Source: Rhypophila decipiens
Taxonomy: Eukaryota > Ascomycota > Sordariomycetes > Sordariales > Naviculisporaceae
Direction: 5' to 3'
NCBI GenBank assembly: GCA_033297075.1
Contig: MU858156.1
Span: 60,348 to 124,347 of the forward strand
Length of the DNA: 64,000 nt
The translations under genes and the position numbers were made by a program. Below, piece after piece: positions 34,453 to 47,629 of the stretch (positions are counted from its first letter, which is position 1; each line of letters starts with the position of its first letter). Below the pieces are notes generated by a model. That model was not told the origin of the DNA. It did not search any database and saw nothing but the letters and a program-made list of their open reading frames with translations.

Positions 34453-37400
34453 CTTGTTTGGTCTTTGGTTAAGCAAACTGTTAAATCGTAGTGTGCCGTG
34501 AGTGTGAAAATGTCCAACTTTCTCCGAAAAGTTGCAAAGTAGGGAGACACGTTATATGCGATCGGGCAACTGGGTGGGTAAAGGTTCAGTGAGGGTGGCC
34601 TGAGGGTTTACTAAGAGGAGTCAGTCAGCTCTGCTTTCACTTCGGGCGTCGGATGCAGGAAAAGGGCAAACAGAGAGAATGGGCGACACGAAGTTGCGGC
34701 CCAGGTCTCGTGAAAGCGGAAGGCTGCATATAGTACGGTGGCTCTGGACGCCCCTTTGTGATCGGAAGCCAGGCCTTTTCGGCCAGCGGCGAAGGGACGG
34801 GCTTGTGTAAGGTCATGTAGGAAAGCCAAAAGGGAAAGCATACCAGCAGGAATCCTGGGTGCCAGCACTCGGTAAAGATTGTGTTTGGTGTCGAGGATGC
34901 TTGCAGCAAGCAGTGTTCGAGCCGAGAGTGCGCAGCGCAAGGTCGAACAAGGAACCGGTCGGTTTTGTATAGAGTGTCACAAACAAGTAATGATTTGAGC
35001 AGAGATGCGTAGAGAGTGACAGGACGGGAAGAAGCCGAAAGGTCTTTTTTTCTTCCCAAATAGCAGCCACTTTTTGAGGGGACTGGCTCGAAGAAGACTG
35101 TGATGGCTAGACAGATCGAGGAAGCTCGGTCAAGAAGTCGACTTGCGTGACTGGTATCTGAAGGCCGGATCTTTTTTATTTAGTCAGGGCCAACGTTGAC
35201 TCGAGAAGGGCCAATTTTGAAACTGGAGGCGGCGATAGCGGAGGTTAGAGAGGAGCAATAGGTAAAATGGTAACAAGACGGTCTGTCTGTTCGAGAAAGA
35301 ATAAGAGCAAGAGACAACTCACCCACACGGAGCCAATTCTGCTCACTCGTATACTTCACCTGCTGGCCCGAGTCGTCGACAAGCAGGAGGAAGGAGTGAG
35401 AGAGTCGTCGTTGTAAGCGGTGCCGGCAGTAGTGAGCACAAAGTAATTAAAAAGGAGGAAAGGGAGAGAAGCGAGTCTAAAGAATCAAGGGAAGCCCTTC
35501 GCTAAGGAAAGTGGACGGGATGTAAGAAACCTGTAACTGCGTCTGCACCTGCCTCCGAGACGGATCTATTCTAGACGGTGGTAAAAAGGACGACGGAAAG
35601 AGCGAGAGGAAACAAACACGCGCCCAACGGGGTGTGCAAGTACATGTATAGTAACGTGAGGGAAGGTGGTCAGGTACGGATGGAGTACTCGGTAAAAAGC
35701 GACGGAGTGGTGCAGCGCAGTGCAGCTAAGATATTACAGACCCAGACAAAAACAGAAATATTACAAGGAAGGGATGGCGATGGATTGGCCGGATGGCGGA
35801 TGGCAAGTAACGAATTGAACTGAAAAAAGGAGCGACAGTCACTTCACTTTCAAAGGGGGTGGGAACGAAGGGGAAAGGAACGACGGAAGGGGACCAAAAG
35901 GAGACGAAGAGCGAGCGACACGATGCCGGAGGCGGGAAGGAGTGGAGGACGTGGATGCTGGCTGCTGGATTGTGGATTGTGGCCCGTGGGTGGGCAATGG
36001 GGCTGCACGGCTGCAAGCCTGGCAATGGCAATGTATGGAAAGTGGATTGGGACCGTCTCAGCAGTCATGTACTGTACTTACCTTAACATTACAGTATTAC
36101 AGTGCATTTGCAGGCCCCAAGAAAAGGTACACGGCCGCAGGGAAGGGGGGCACCTGTTGGGCTAGAAGCTGGTTAAGGGGGCTTTGTCGCTGCGAGCCTG
36201 CGAGGTAGGAATGAATTTAAAAAAAAAAGGGACCTAAGGGGAAGGCGTGCAGCTGCGTGGAGCATAGACTGGAGCGTGGCTATTTCCAGTCTGAAATGGG
36301 AGTCCATCGTTCCCATGGAACATTTGGAACCATCCATGAAATCCCTGGCCGGACAGAGTCTGGTCCCAAACACCAGATACGCTCCATTACAGTGGGTTCA
36401 CTGGATTCAGTATGTACCAACGACCGCACGCCGCGTGTAATCTTCTTTTTGTCATTACTGTGGTTCATTGTGTTCATGTTGTTTGAGGTTTTGTTATTTC
36501 ATTGTGTTCGTCTTTCATGTGTCTCTTTGATCCTACCCCCCTCAACCCAGCCAGGTATCGGTGCAGAAGTCGTGCGGTGAGTTGTCCCTTTGATGTGTTG
36601 CTGTGCTGGAGCCACTGCATCAGGAAAGGGTTCAGGTTCAGGGGCGTGGCAGCAGAAATGATGCTTGGCTGAGGCCGCTTTCGCCCTGAGCTGACATTGC
36701 GTGAAGCAATGAAATGCGGTGGGATTATCAATGCGCACACGCCCCTTTGCCCCATGCCAAATTGCCAATGCCCACCATTGCTGCACGGATAACACACCAC
36801 CATCTCATTCTTGTCCACACCAACATCTCACTCATCAAAGCCGTCAAGAAGTGAGTGAGAGTGTGTGGTGAGTGTGGTCAGCTCTCACTTTCATGTCTGG
36901 CAGCTGGCCATTGTGAATTCGACTTGTATGCCCGGCTGACCTGCGACATGATTTGCCAGTCTTTTCCGGCCTGGAACTGGAGTTCGGAGGACATGAAAGG
37001 GTGCGGTACGGGGGTACCCACTCCATCCATCTCTCGGGTCGGTGGATCACCACCCCTCCTTCCCTCCCTCCCGGACGCCGAGGCGTTCCAGGCGGGAATT
37101 GGGTCAAGTGCACCAATGCACGCCGGTCCCCAGCTGGCAGCTGCAGCTCAGGCACCGCCCTCCCCAAACCAGCCTGGCAAGCGCACCTGAACGAATGGTC
37201 ATGCTCTCAGAACATCAGATGTCACTCTGTACCTGTCTGGGGGGCTGTAGCTGACTGGCTGCATTGGATGATGGGCTGCACTGCACGAACCAAACTCATT
37301 CGCTGCTCAAGTTCTCACCATGACTGCAGCTGGCTTCGGAGTGCTGCAGTCATTCACTTCACCGTTCATACCGAGGCCACAACGGCAAGGAGATGCCGTC

Positions 37401-40400
37401 CTCCCAGTGGCCTGTGGATTGCACGAATTCCAGGTGCTGTGTCAAGAGAGTCATGCTCGACACTGTCAGGAAACGCTTGCAAGCCTCAGACTTGAACGAC
37501 TCGAAATGCTCCTCTTCCCCCTTTTTATTTTCCTTCCGTTCATCCAAGAAAAATTTTCTCTTGTTCTTCAAGCACCCATTTCAGCCTGTCTTGACATGTC
37601 ATTTTTGACTTTTTTTTGCCGTTCCTGGCGGTCTGTTAAGCTGAACTCTTGTTCTGTACGTGGCGGTCTAGAACTCCTCCGCGACTCACCAACATGCCTA
37701 CCGGTACCTGACCCAGCATTGCAGACCAAAACTGCCAGTGGTTAGCTCAGCGGCCAGAAAAGTGGCTGGACGAACAGCTCCGGGATGTCATGTATGTTGG
37801 TCCATCATATATGGTCTTGCCAGAGAACGTGGCAAACCGGAGGGATTTGGGCCAACATTTTCCATCGCTTGGGTTGGCAGGCAGGTACTTTTGCCATCTA
37901 TCAAATTCGCATGCCGCTGCGAAACAGATGGCCCAACCCAAGCGCCTAATGACTCTTTTCTCTACCAGTTGGTATTGATAACGTAGGGTAACACCGTCCA
38001 AACCAAGGGTCGTCTGGCAAAATTTCCACCATAACCGTATTCTTCCACACAATCAGTCCAACCAAGCTCGGAGAAGCACCGCCGAAACAGGCTGTTTTTG
38101 CGGCACCGCCCTTACCACGGCTGCTTCAAGTCCATGTGTGAGTGTGGGAGGGGAACATGTGTTCCTAATACGTCGGAGGCGAGGTGTAAGATCCTGCTGA
38201 GAGACCAACACTTTTTGACGAAAATGATATGCAGGTGCAGAGCACTTTCCGGGCTTCCGGCCGCCTCTTATGACGGCCAGGATTCCCCGTCCCGAGACGC
38301 CGGCGACGGCCCGGTCCCCATTCCACTTACACAGATTATATAAGCAATTACACACGACGGTCTGGTACACTTAATACCGCAAGTCATCTACTCTTATTAC
38401 TTTATATTTACAGCGTACATCTTTGGCTGGCCGGCTGGCCGGCTTTGGAGGTGAATGTTAAAACAGATCTCAGATGCATCGCCGATCCGATACATTTCCT
38501 TACCGTCGGAGTATTCCTGGCTCTCTCCCCACACGTTCCGATAGCACGATAACAAGTGCCGCCGACAGCAAAGGGAAGACAGATGATCGTCACGCATCGC
38601 TGTCGTGGCATGAAGACCAATACAACCATTGAACCTCACCCACCCCGGACCGCAAAAGACACATGAATATATTCCCGGGTGTCTTTTTTTTTGCTTCCTT
38701 TTCTCAGTCCCCTACATTAATATTCTGTTCTCAGGCTACTGCAATGGACAGGTGAGGGAGAAAGAGTGTGAGGTACGGACTTCAAATATCACACCCTTTC
38801 ATGCAGGACTGCCAAGAACGGAAATATGGAAAAGCAAACAGCAAAGAGCCTCATTTTTCTTTTGGGACGTTCAAACAACCAATACGGAGTATCATTCCTC
38901 GGATCGTCCCGCGCACCCTCTAACCTTGACATAAAGAAACACTGACGAACCAATTGTCCATTCTTCCCAATCTGCTGAAAGGAGAAAGGGGGAAACAATA
39001 AAGAGCCAAGAGGATCCAGACAACAAATAAAGGGGATCGGCATTGCATTTGTCCATCTGCTCCATCCCAGTCAAGGGACCTCCTTTGTCGACGATCACGG
39101 GACACAGATTGTCTGTGGGGGTATGGTGTTCACGTTTGGAATGACCACTCCCTCGTATTCAGCTGATCGTCTTTTTCGTATCTGATCACGGCATTTTATA
39201 CTCTTCTCCTTGCGCTTATGGAGCGCGACGATTACTAGTCGAGACATGCATGCATTAGGCAGGGTAAGAGATGTTGGTCTAGCATATGACACTGTACGAA
39301 ATGGTTCAGTTGTCACACTCACCTCATTGCAGGATTTAGCGCCAGGAGGGCTAGAGCACGGCGACGACATGCACGCCGCGATATCCAAAAGGCGGCTGAT
39401 ATATCCAACATATCTGTCGCGGCACCCGCCCGCAGAATAGGGGCAGCCCTCCTAAGCCGCCGGGAGGCAAAATATATTGTCACTATTGTGTACATGTAGT
39501 AATCACAATCACGATTGCCCGTGGCACCACCACCACCATCACCACAACCTGCGAGGCTGCAACTTGCCGTCATCGTCATGAAGCAGGCTCGGCGTTGAGG
39601 TGAGGTGAGGTGAGGGATATCTGACAATGGCGCGAAATTTCCGTCGCGGTGGTGGTGGTGGTGGTGGTGGCAGTGGTGGCGTTGCTCACCTACATGAATA
39701 CCATACAACTGGGGCAACACCATTGATACGTGCCCCTGGTGATATAAGAGGGCCGACGCACAGGATATGCATCTCATGCAGGTACCTCGATAAGAATGGA
39801 CGAGAAGCAAAGGAAAAGGAAAATTACACATCCATCTTTGCTCCGGGAAGAAAAAAAACTCTGCTCTGGAACCAAACTCTCAACACCACCACCACATCAC
39901 CACTTCCCTATTGGGTTGAATGGCACCCATCTTAAAGGGAACCAAACAAGCCCAAAATGCGCCCGGATAATCGCTCCCGTCTTTGGAATTTGTTCTTTTC
40001 ACTAGACCAATGCAGGACCTGCCTGAGCTTCCAGGACGACTTGCATCGATAGGTTAGAGTTTCGACTTGGGCGAGATGAGGCGGACACGATATCGAGCCA
40101 TCTGCTTGTGCCCGTCTGGTCAGAAGTTGAGAGCGAACTGATCTCCTTTTGCATTACTTACTCACTGCGTCCACCAAGCAGCCACCAAAAGTCGTGAGGA
40201 TCGCACTTAGAGTGCAAATCACGCCAAGGTCCGAGTCGACCGGCGTCATTACTCGCCTGCTGCAGGAAGCCATCACGAATGGAGCAAACATGAGAAAAGG
40301 ACATGAAAGCCACCGACAGATCCCCGATTAATGCTCGCATTTGCGATGCAGATGATGTACACGTTTCGGTGAGCGAATGCAGCCGGTATTCACAGCAATC

Positions 40401-43400
40401 TAAAGTCAATTCCTATTTCAGGTACGATACCCGTACACTATACATGAAAAGCGTACCCCTGACGCCACCAAGAATCATCTTGAAAAAAAGATCAATGAAC
40501 CAGCAACAAAAAAGGGGACCAGATCACCAGAGTGGAAAAGGCTGAACCACACCACTGGTATTAACAAGATCCAAAATCCCGCCATCAGATGCTTTGTCAT
40601 AGATCCATCTCAATTGCCATTTTTACGTACTCAGGAGGGAACACACCCCTTGTTGTCTTGACTTGTTTGAGGTTTTCTAGGCTGCTTCGATTTCGTTTCC
40701 TTCCATTCAGGGGCCCCTTGTTTTGCTCGCCTTGTTCCTTTGCCATCTTCATTATGCTCACCACTCACCAGTTTTGGAAATAGTAGCATTGTTTTGAAAC
40801 TTGGCAGCAGCATCATCATCATCCATTTCGCTGCGACTTTCTTGCAGTCGGCTGTGGTTAATGATTTGCTTGGGTTGATGTAACCAAGACAAAACAAAAC
40901 ATGGCCATCTGGCGGATCCTCGTGATCTACCTACTTATTTCTCGTTGTTTCTTTCAACCATTCCGCTTATATTCTTTGCTTCTTCTCTCAACCTGCTTCC
41001 GCTACGGTGTCGGCCAGGTACATACCTCTATGCGCCGGAGTTTGGTCCGGCCTATGGTTGCTCGTATGTACACCGGACAGTACCCTGATATCTCCAGACA
41101 TCATGTACCACTTCTCACCATATGAGTGAGTGCATATATTGCATGAAAGAGGGTGCAGTAGCTTCGCGGTAAAGACAGCATATGAAATGCAAAACGAATT
41201 CTCTTTCATTTGTTCTTTCGTCCTAATTATCTGTTCACTTTTTCTTTTTTGCGTTTTCAGGTCTGTCTTATGGGTGGATGTGTCCCTACGGGTTACATTT
41301 CGCCATGTCAGTGTTCTTTTGCCATTGCCCATCCACACAGCCGCACCACTGACCACACACATATCCCAACCCCCTTTTTCCATGGTTGTATCAACCACAC
41401 CGCGACCTGATCTGGGCTGCTGATGTTCACCTCACCTCATCTCACCTTGCTTCCCAATGAGGAAGCTCCGTTCTAAACCATCAACTTGATACCTAAGGAA
41501 CCAGACTCTGAGCCTCGTAATTCTTAAAATAAATTAGAGAAGGAAATTCTTCATGTTTGGAACTGAACAGCACTTTCTCGCTTTCCAGAGATGACTCATC
41601 ATCTCCATGTCTCCCACGGTCCGCTCGCTCACATCAAGGTCACGAGATGCAATGGTACATGGAATAATCTCGGGGAAGCACCGTCGAACAATCCCAAACA
41701 ATCGGCTTCCAGAAATTCCTTGGCATCCTCATTTCAGATCTGGAAAACTTGAACGCTCGACCCCAGCTCCCACTTTCCAGAGTGTAAAACCTGGGTACCG
41801 GTATGGGTAATCCCTGAATACCGTCCTACTATTATTCTAGCGAATTGCGAATCACCACCACCCAACAAGGAGCCCTGGAGCCTTGGTGAAAAAAATGGCC
41901 CAACTCGGATACGGTTAATCGATCGTGAATTTTCGTTGATCCCGGTCGAGCCATGTGGCCGGCCGGGCGAGATTAGCAAGATTTGGGCAAGAGATTAATG
42001 TTGATTGTGCCAAGAACGCCGGGCTTCTTTTCGCTCCAGATTCTGGGAGATTTGGGTGGAACTCCTTTGACGATCTTTGGGTCCACGCTACAGGAACGGG
42101 ATTTCCGTGACCGGCCCCGGGGGGCGGATCCCGTATGACGAGATTGAGCGGAGAGGGTCCCGGAGTCATGGTGTTGGTATTCGTGCAGCACTCTCTCCAC
42201 TTGGAAATATTTACAGACCGGGTGCATCTGTACCACGTGAGGACATGGCCTGAGGATGACAATACGAACATGAAGGTTGTAATTACGGATACGGGCTCCG
42301 TGATCTGTTCCGGTCCGAGGCAGGCACACTCGATGCCGGTCAGGCGGGCAGGTGCGGCTGCCAATTGTTTGTTTGTCCTGGCGATGGAGGCAAGAACGAT
42401 GCATGCACTGCTCACTGCTGGGTGCCGGCTTCTCTTTGGTCAAGTGATTGGGCTTCATTCTTCCCGTCCACCGCTTGCCTCGCTCACTGATTGCCTCTGG
42501 ATGCTTCCTTCATACATGACCATTTGCCATGCAACACCAGCAACATCTCAGCTGGACTATTTTCTTATATCAACTATTGCCTCCCCATTCAACATCCAAG
42601 TCACCAGACACATGGAATCGGGTGTCCATGATTCATCTTTTTTTATTCTCGGCGATGCTCACAGTGCCCAACATCCAGGTTGTCCCTGGCTAGAGACCAC
42701 TCGTCTCGTGCCAGCGCAGACAATATCAATACCCGAGTCCATGTCGCCCTCCCCATGCAGCAACCACCGAACGGACGCCGGCATGTTTGGTGCGTCGATC
42801 GTATGTTGATGCCTTTTCGACCCTATATCGCCGCCGTCGCCGCCATGGCTCGCCCGGTTTGCCTTTTGCAATTGCAGCCAGATGCCTCTCGGTGCCACCA
42901 CACCCAGATGCGCCTTTCCAGCGCCGAAGGCGTATCATTCCCTCAGTAAAACACACACAAGTCCCTCCTACTGCACCTTGTCTTTTTGCCAGAGCTGCGC
43001 AGACCCGTGATATACCCCTCCTGGTTCACGAATTCGTCATCCCAAGAGGAAAAAAAGGCGAAAAAAGCCCAAGCAGTTTGCCGCGGATAGCTACTGCGAC
43101 GCAGGACGCAATAGATTGGGACCGTGCAGGAGCAGTGATCAAACACCAGGCCAGCCTCGGCAAGAGGGATCTTGAGAGGTGAGGTTGGAATTGAAGTTTC
43201 CCACCCCCGGTCTCGAGTCCGCCCCGGGATTCGAACCCCGCGTTTGTCAGCCCGACGTGATCCGAACCTCGAAGCGCCGTGATGAACTCCTCTCCTGTTG
43301 TTGGTTGGATCCATTTTCAGCTCGGCAGCGGCCAGGGTTGCCACTGCACATCAACTCAGCGCGCGCGCTGGGTTGGACAATGCTATGCAGCACTATAAGA

Positions 43401-46400
43401 AGAAAGGCAAATCAGGCACCCGACATCAAGATATCACACAAACACCATGCTGGAAGCCGCTTCACACCCCCGAACTTTGTCTGCCTCTTTTTTACTAGAC
43501 AGTGCTAGCGCGGCGACGGGAGGGTTCGGGATCATCATATCTGAGTTTCCAGGAGGCCTTGTCGGCCAAGCGCTGCATCAACACTTTGCATTGCTGCTCA
43601 CTGGCACGCCTCCGGGCCGACCACCCCCGCCGCCGCCGCCCCCCTCAGTGAGTCGGCCCCGGTCAACTAAGGTAAGCAGATCTGACCGTGCGCTCTTCAA
43701 GTGTTCCATATCTCGTCCACCGCCTTTGGATTGCATGCGACGGTTCACTCAATCTCATGGCTTCTTTTTAACAACGGTGCGGGTTCAACGCAAAAGTCTG
43801 AGTCGAGCTAATTAGTCCAACTTGACTCTCTCCTCAGTAACCAAAGCTGTGAATATTTTGCGTCAACTACAAAGTGTAACAGCGCTTTTGCATTGTTCGT
43901 CCCATCTTGTTCCTGAACAACACACACAAAGATGGTGTGTCGCTCGGGCGGTTACATGGGATCTTGCAAGGGCTTTTCTACTAGGTGCTCTTGTGTTTCA
44001 AGTCGATCATCCTCCTTTGAGTGGTCCGTCGCTTATACAAGTGATTTCAAAACTTGTTGACCAGATTCTGGAGAATCTTGGGTCCGTTCTACAAATAGTA
44101 ATAAGGTCAGATAGGGCGGGTGTTGGGTCGGTTTTGAGCCGCAGTATATGTACCTGCGCGGCGACGAATCTGTACAGTACACAAATCATGACAAAAAGTC
44201 CGGTTTTCTTTCCGTACTTAATTAGTCGAGGAGCTGAAAGCTTGACTAGGTGCCTGATTTGGATTTGCAGCCCAGCGTTGGATCTTGATCTTGGGATTTT
44301 TGTCAGCCCTGTAGTGTAGTGTAGTGGCCACGGCTGAAACATGAAGAATCCAAGGTTGGTATAGGTATGTATCACGAACCGGTACCCAGAAGCCTTTTTT
44401 TTTTTTTTTAAGTCTTGTACATTGGCTAAGGTAGGTATGCCAAGCCTAGAATTCTCACGAGTATCAGGCAGGACATGCATACGATACTAATCATAAACAG
44501 AACTCGAGAAGTGTCCCCCGTAAGCAAGCACTTTATTCATATCCGCATCAACATTCAAGACTTGGCATATATGTATCCGATCTCTAACTCAGTCAATGTT
44601 AACTGAGCGAGCCTGGTTGCAGAAGAATTTACTTAGGAATACTTGATATAAAAAGGACACACCTCGGAGGAGAAGATTCATGCGATACTTTGTTGTGTGG
44701 TATGTATGGTTATGGTATGTGGTTAGGAGGGAGGAACCTGCAGATCTTGTAACAAGCGAACGGGCCAATCTGGTGGTCCAGGGCGCTTGTTTATATAAGA
44801 TTTTGTAACGAGCCATCCAAGGTACTTAACCACCGGATACTGGTGCCGTGTAGAGGTAGGTACATGTAAGAATGGGGCAGGTTTGTTTCAACATCCATCA
44901 TCATCATCGGGTTTGCCGGCCGGTCGTAACCAAGGGCCCAACATGCAGACCTGAATGGGCGGTTGTTTCGCCTGGGAATGGAATGAGGCACAGTTGCTGA
45001 CCGGTATTACACGTTCAGTTTTCGGAGATTTGGATCTTATGTATCTGGGCTGCTGTGCCGTGCCGTACTCCGTGAGCTTGGATTGGGGGTGATGAGATCT
45101 GGCCCGGTTCTGGAATTCTGGAACGATCAAACATATATGGACATGGGCACCTACCTGTATTGACTGCATGGTCGAATTTTAAAACCCCCTGGAGAAGAAA
45201 AACTTCTAGAAGCCTGGGCAAGAGTTAAGGGCTCGGTTCAATTTCTGGCGTACAATATGAGACCTCTGTTCTGTGCTTGATGGGTAAGGACTGGGGCATA
45301 TAAGTATGGCATCAAGTCATTGTCCATGAACTAAAGCCGCCGAGGCCCACCGAATCTGGAAGTGGTTTTTTTTTTGTGGCCATAAACCCATTGGCTATGG
45401 TTTGCTTACTCAGTTCTGTATTGACCCATAGTTCGAGGAAAGTCTGTTCATCGCCGTACATGGCTGAATCGAGGGCAACCGGAGGAACTGGTCTGGTATC
45501 CTGGTTGTAGCGTAGTTCTGTTCTTTTCTTGTCCAGCGTTACCTGTGGTTTTCTAGCCTTTTCTGTTCAGACGTTAGGTAGAAAGAAGAGGTTTGAGATT
45601 ATTGAACGGATACTGGCCTCTCATGGGGGCTTGTGACGTGACAGGAGCTGAGACTTTATGAAGTTCTCCTTAATCAAGGAGTGTGTCCATCTGTCCATGC
45701 GTTCTGGTATTCTATTTCCTGTCTACTAACATAGCAGATATCTACATGTCAAGTATTTCCGACGCAGGTAGTTTGTATTGGTGTTGTTTATGTTGCTGGC
45801 TTGTAGGACTCTCAGACAACATATTCCTCCCGAGTGCTCCCATTCATGACCATGACAGTGATCTGCCCAAGTACTGGCAATTTTCCCGCTATAAGCGGAG
45901 TCTCAGTATGCTCAGCGAACATCATGTTGAGGTTCAGGGGGAAGAAAATTGCGAATAGGAGAGGAAATAACGGATGCTGTGGATCACGGGATGAGGATGG
46001 TGTACCTGAGATATCCGAGACAGTAATGATACTCCTAGGTATAGTCCAGATGTGGAAGTTGCACACGGGCGGATAACCCAAGTCCATCGTACGTAGTCCA
46101 CAGTATCACATAAACGCAGATAGGCGGTCGTGTACTTCACGCCGTCAGGCGAGGTGAAGAAGAAAGAACTGAGATGATGATGGAAATTCGAGCAGATGAA
46201 CCAAGAGGGCCCAGGTCGAGTCTGCCCAGTCGCAGTGATGTGGGATGCATAAAAGGACCCTGGGCGCCCATTGAGCTGTATATGATCCCCGTCAATCATC
46301 TCATTCTCAAGCAGGCTACGAGGCAAGTACAAAGTGAACACTAACAGTTATCCACCTAACTAACATGAGTGATTATAGTTCCCCCAGTCTCTCTTCAAAC

Positions 46401-46403
46401 ACC
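34453..46403. other. 12-kb stretch with no recognised protein gene
   Basis: I read all frames here and found no protein I can assign. The first 1.5 kb likely holds the Sok1 gene promoter and leader. Simple sequences include CCGGCTGGCCGG near 38430, (GGTGA)n near 39600, and paired (CACCAC)n/(GGTGGT)n tracts at about 39520 and 39648. At 43215-43290 a minus-strand GGTTCGAATCCC lies in tRNA-like sequence without a cloverleaf. Base composition is close to balanced, unlike AT-rich RIP-mutated DNA. Unannotated small spliced genes or long non-coding RNAs may exist. Confidence 0.4.
39516..39680. repeat. inverted trinucleotide tracts (CACCAC / GGTGGT)
   Basis: A CAC-rich tract at about 39520-39545 faces a GGTGGT tract at about 39648-39677. 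The two are complementary and could form a hairpin with a 100-nt loop. The loop carries a (GGTGA)n run near 39600. Confidence 0.6.
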
Positions 46404-46856
46404 ATGAAGCTAGCCATATCGACACTCATCGCCGTCACGGCAGCCTTCAAGGTCATGGCTGCGGACTCTGTCCTGGTAACCAGCATCTACAACGTCACCG
46501 ATAGCACCTGGGATAGTATAGGCGCTTGGCAGAGAGCCGATCAGATGCCAGCCCTGCCTCTGGATGCCACTGGAGGTTGTCGCTACTACCCCTATCTCCC
46601 TTACCTCGACTGGACTGAGCTTTGCTTTGACTGGGGAAATTCGCGTGGCCATTGGACTATTGGCAATTGCCAGAGGAGATGTTTTATGGTCGAACATATA
46701 AATTATATCACTCCTGATGTCGAATTGACCACCTGGTCTGAGCAGAACTGCACTTGGGACTTATGGGAGGAGCAAATACACTGGGAGAACGTTGGTTGGA
46801 TTTGTACCACAGATAGGAAACACCAGGTGAAGGGGGAAAACCGGGATAGTGAATAA
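46404..46856 (+). CDS. small secreted cysteine-containing protein
   Basis: A single-exon gene of 150 aa, with no family recognised. The start at 46404 puts a clean signal peptide at residues 1-19 (KLAISTLIAVTAAFKVMA), cleaved before ADS; an ATG 13 codons upstream would bury it. The mature part has six Cys, many Trp/Tyr, and LCFDWGNSRGHW followed by CQRRCF. A paralogue at 48012 shares the signal peptide, four of the Cys and CFDW-x3-RGHW, which shows this is a real secreted family. Size, Cys content and neighbouring transposon sequence resemble effector or secreted-antimicrobial genes, but activity is unknown. Its tail after NCTW is longer than in the paralogue, which stops at CSW. Confidence 0.72.
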   Translation: MKLAISTLIAVTAAFKVMAADSVLVTSIYNVTDSTWDSIGAWQRADQMPALPLDATGGCRYYPYLPYLDWTELCFDWGNSRGHWTIGNCQRRCFMVEHINYITPDVELTTWSEQNCTWDLWEEQIHWENVGWICTTDRKHQVKGENRDSE

Positions 46857-47106
46857 GCTCATGATCTCAAAGTGGAGTGGAAAATGGAGTTTGAACTTTT
46901 GGAAGGTTGGAAGTGGTTGCATCAGAAATAGTATCAACAGCAGACTACATTCGTCATTGCCAAAGTTTGCTTGAAGCGGGACCAAATACAATTCGATCCG
47001 TGGAGTTTGATATTCCGATTGGAACGCGACGAGGTTTATAAAGGCGCCTAATATTCAGGCACCACTACTCTTTTATACAGGCAGCAGTCCAGTTTGACTT
47101 TCTAGA

Positions 47107-47156
47107 CTAGTGTGACGAATCCACTAGTATAGAACCCTACCACTAGGCTACGGACC
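47107..47156 (-). other. tRNA-like A-box segment inside the element
   Basis: The minus strand reads GGTCCGTAGCCTAGTGGTAG, which resembles the 5' half of a tRNA with an A box, followed by GGATTCGTCAC, a poor B-box match. No full cloverleaf forms. It may be a tRNA-derived promoter relic. Confidence 0.3.
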
Positions 47157-47250
47157 CCCTTTCTTCAAAAGGATGTAGAATTTCAAGTCGAACGCCGACT
47201 TGAAATCAAGGGTTATATACATATCGTGACAACTAGAGGCCTTTGTTCAA

Positions 47251-47548
47251 GCCAGTTAAAGCATTTATTCGAGCCAGTTAGAGTATTTATTCGAGTAAGT
47301 CAAGATATTTATTTAAACTAGTTAAGATATTTATTTAAGCTACTTAAGATATTTATTCGAGTTAGTTAAGACATTTATTCGAGCTAGTTATAGTATTTAT
47401 TCGAGCTAGTTAGGGTATTTATTCGAGCTAGTTAAGGCATTTATTCTAATATTATAAGTCTAGTTAAGACATTTATTCTAGTCTAGTTAAGGCATTTATT
47501 CTAGCTAGTTAAGGTATTTATTAAGTCCAGTTAATGCATTTATCCCAA
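47251..47548. repeat. 22-bp AT-rich minisatellite, about 12 copies
   Basis: Tandem units of about 22 bp share the core CTAGTTAAGGTATTTATTCG with unit-to-unit changes, mostly transitions. One interruption (ATATTATAA) occurs near 47440. After the array, three further 22-bp units with core ACTGGTGCCTGTATAT run into the right terminal repeat. Confidence 0.85.
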
Positions 47549-47629
47549 CAGGAGTAGTGCCTGTATCTAAGAAGACTGGTGCCTGTATATGAGAGGACTG
47601 GTGCCTGTATATTAGGGGTCTTTATAAAG

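Larger units (their letters stand above)
47035..47629. mobile_element. TIR-flanked element with internal 22-bp tandem array
   Basis: About 595 bp bounded by imperfect inverted repeats of about 45-55 bp. Left reads TTTATAAAGGCGCCTAATAT, and right, reverse-complemented, reads TTTATAAAGACCCCTAATAT; both go on to CAGGCACCA and a second TATACAGGCA. The palindromic TTTATAAAG at both ends may be part of the TIR or a 9-bp target duplication (Mutator-like); I cannot decide. No coding capacity is seen. It separates the two secreted-protein paralogues. Confidence 0.65.

Noticed and set aside
36844..37745. Overlapping 100-180 codon frames
   Set aside because: No frame shows family motifs, codon regularity or plausible splice continuity.
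43215..43290. tRNA-like sequence on the minus strand with GGTTCGAATCCC and a CTGACAA loop
   Set aside because: The T-stem has a mismatch, and neither the acceptor nor the anticodon stem pairs; at most a tRNA remnant.
45934..46341. 135-codon minus-strand frame upstream of the secreted-protein gene
   Set aside because: No domain or signal peptide, and its composition is not protein-like; probably promoter sequence.
47251..47548. CRISPR-like regular repeat
   Set aside because: The 22-bp units are directly adjacent without unique spacers, and the organism is a fungus; it is a minisatellite.
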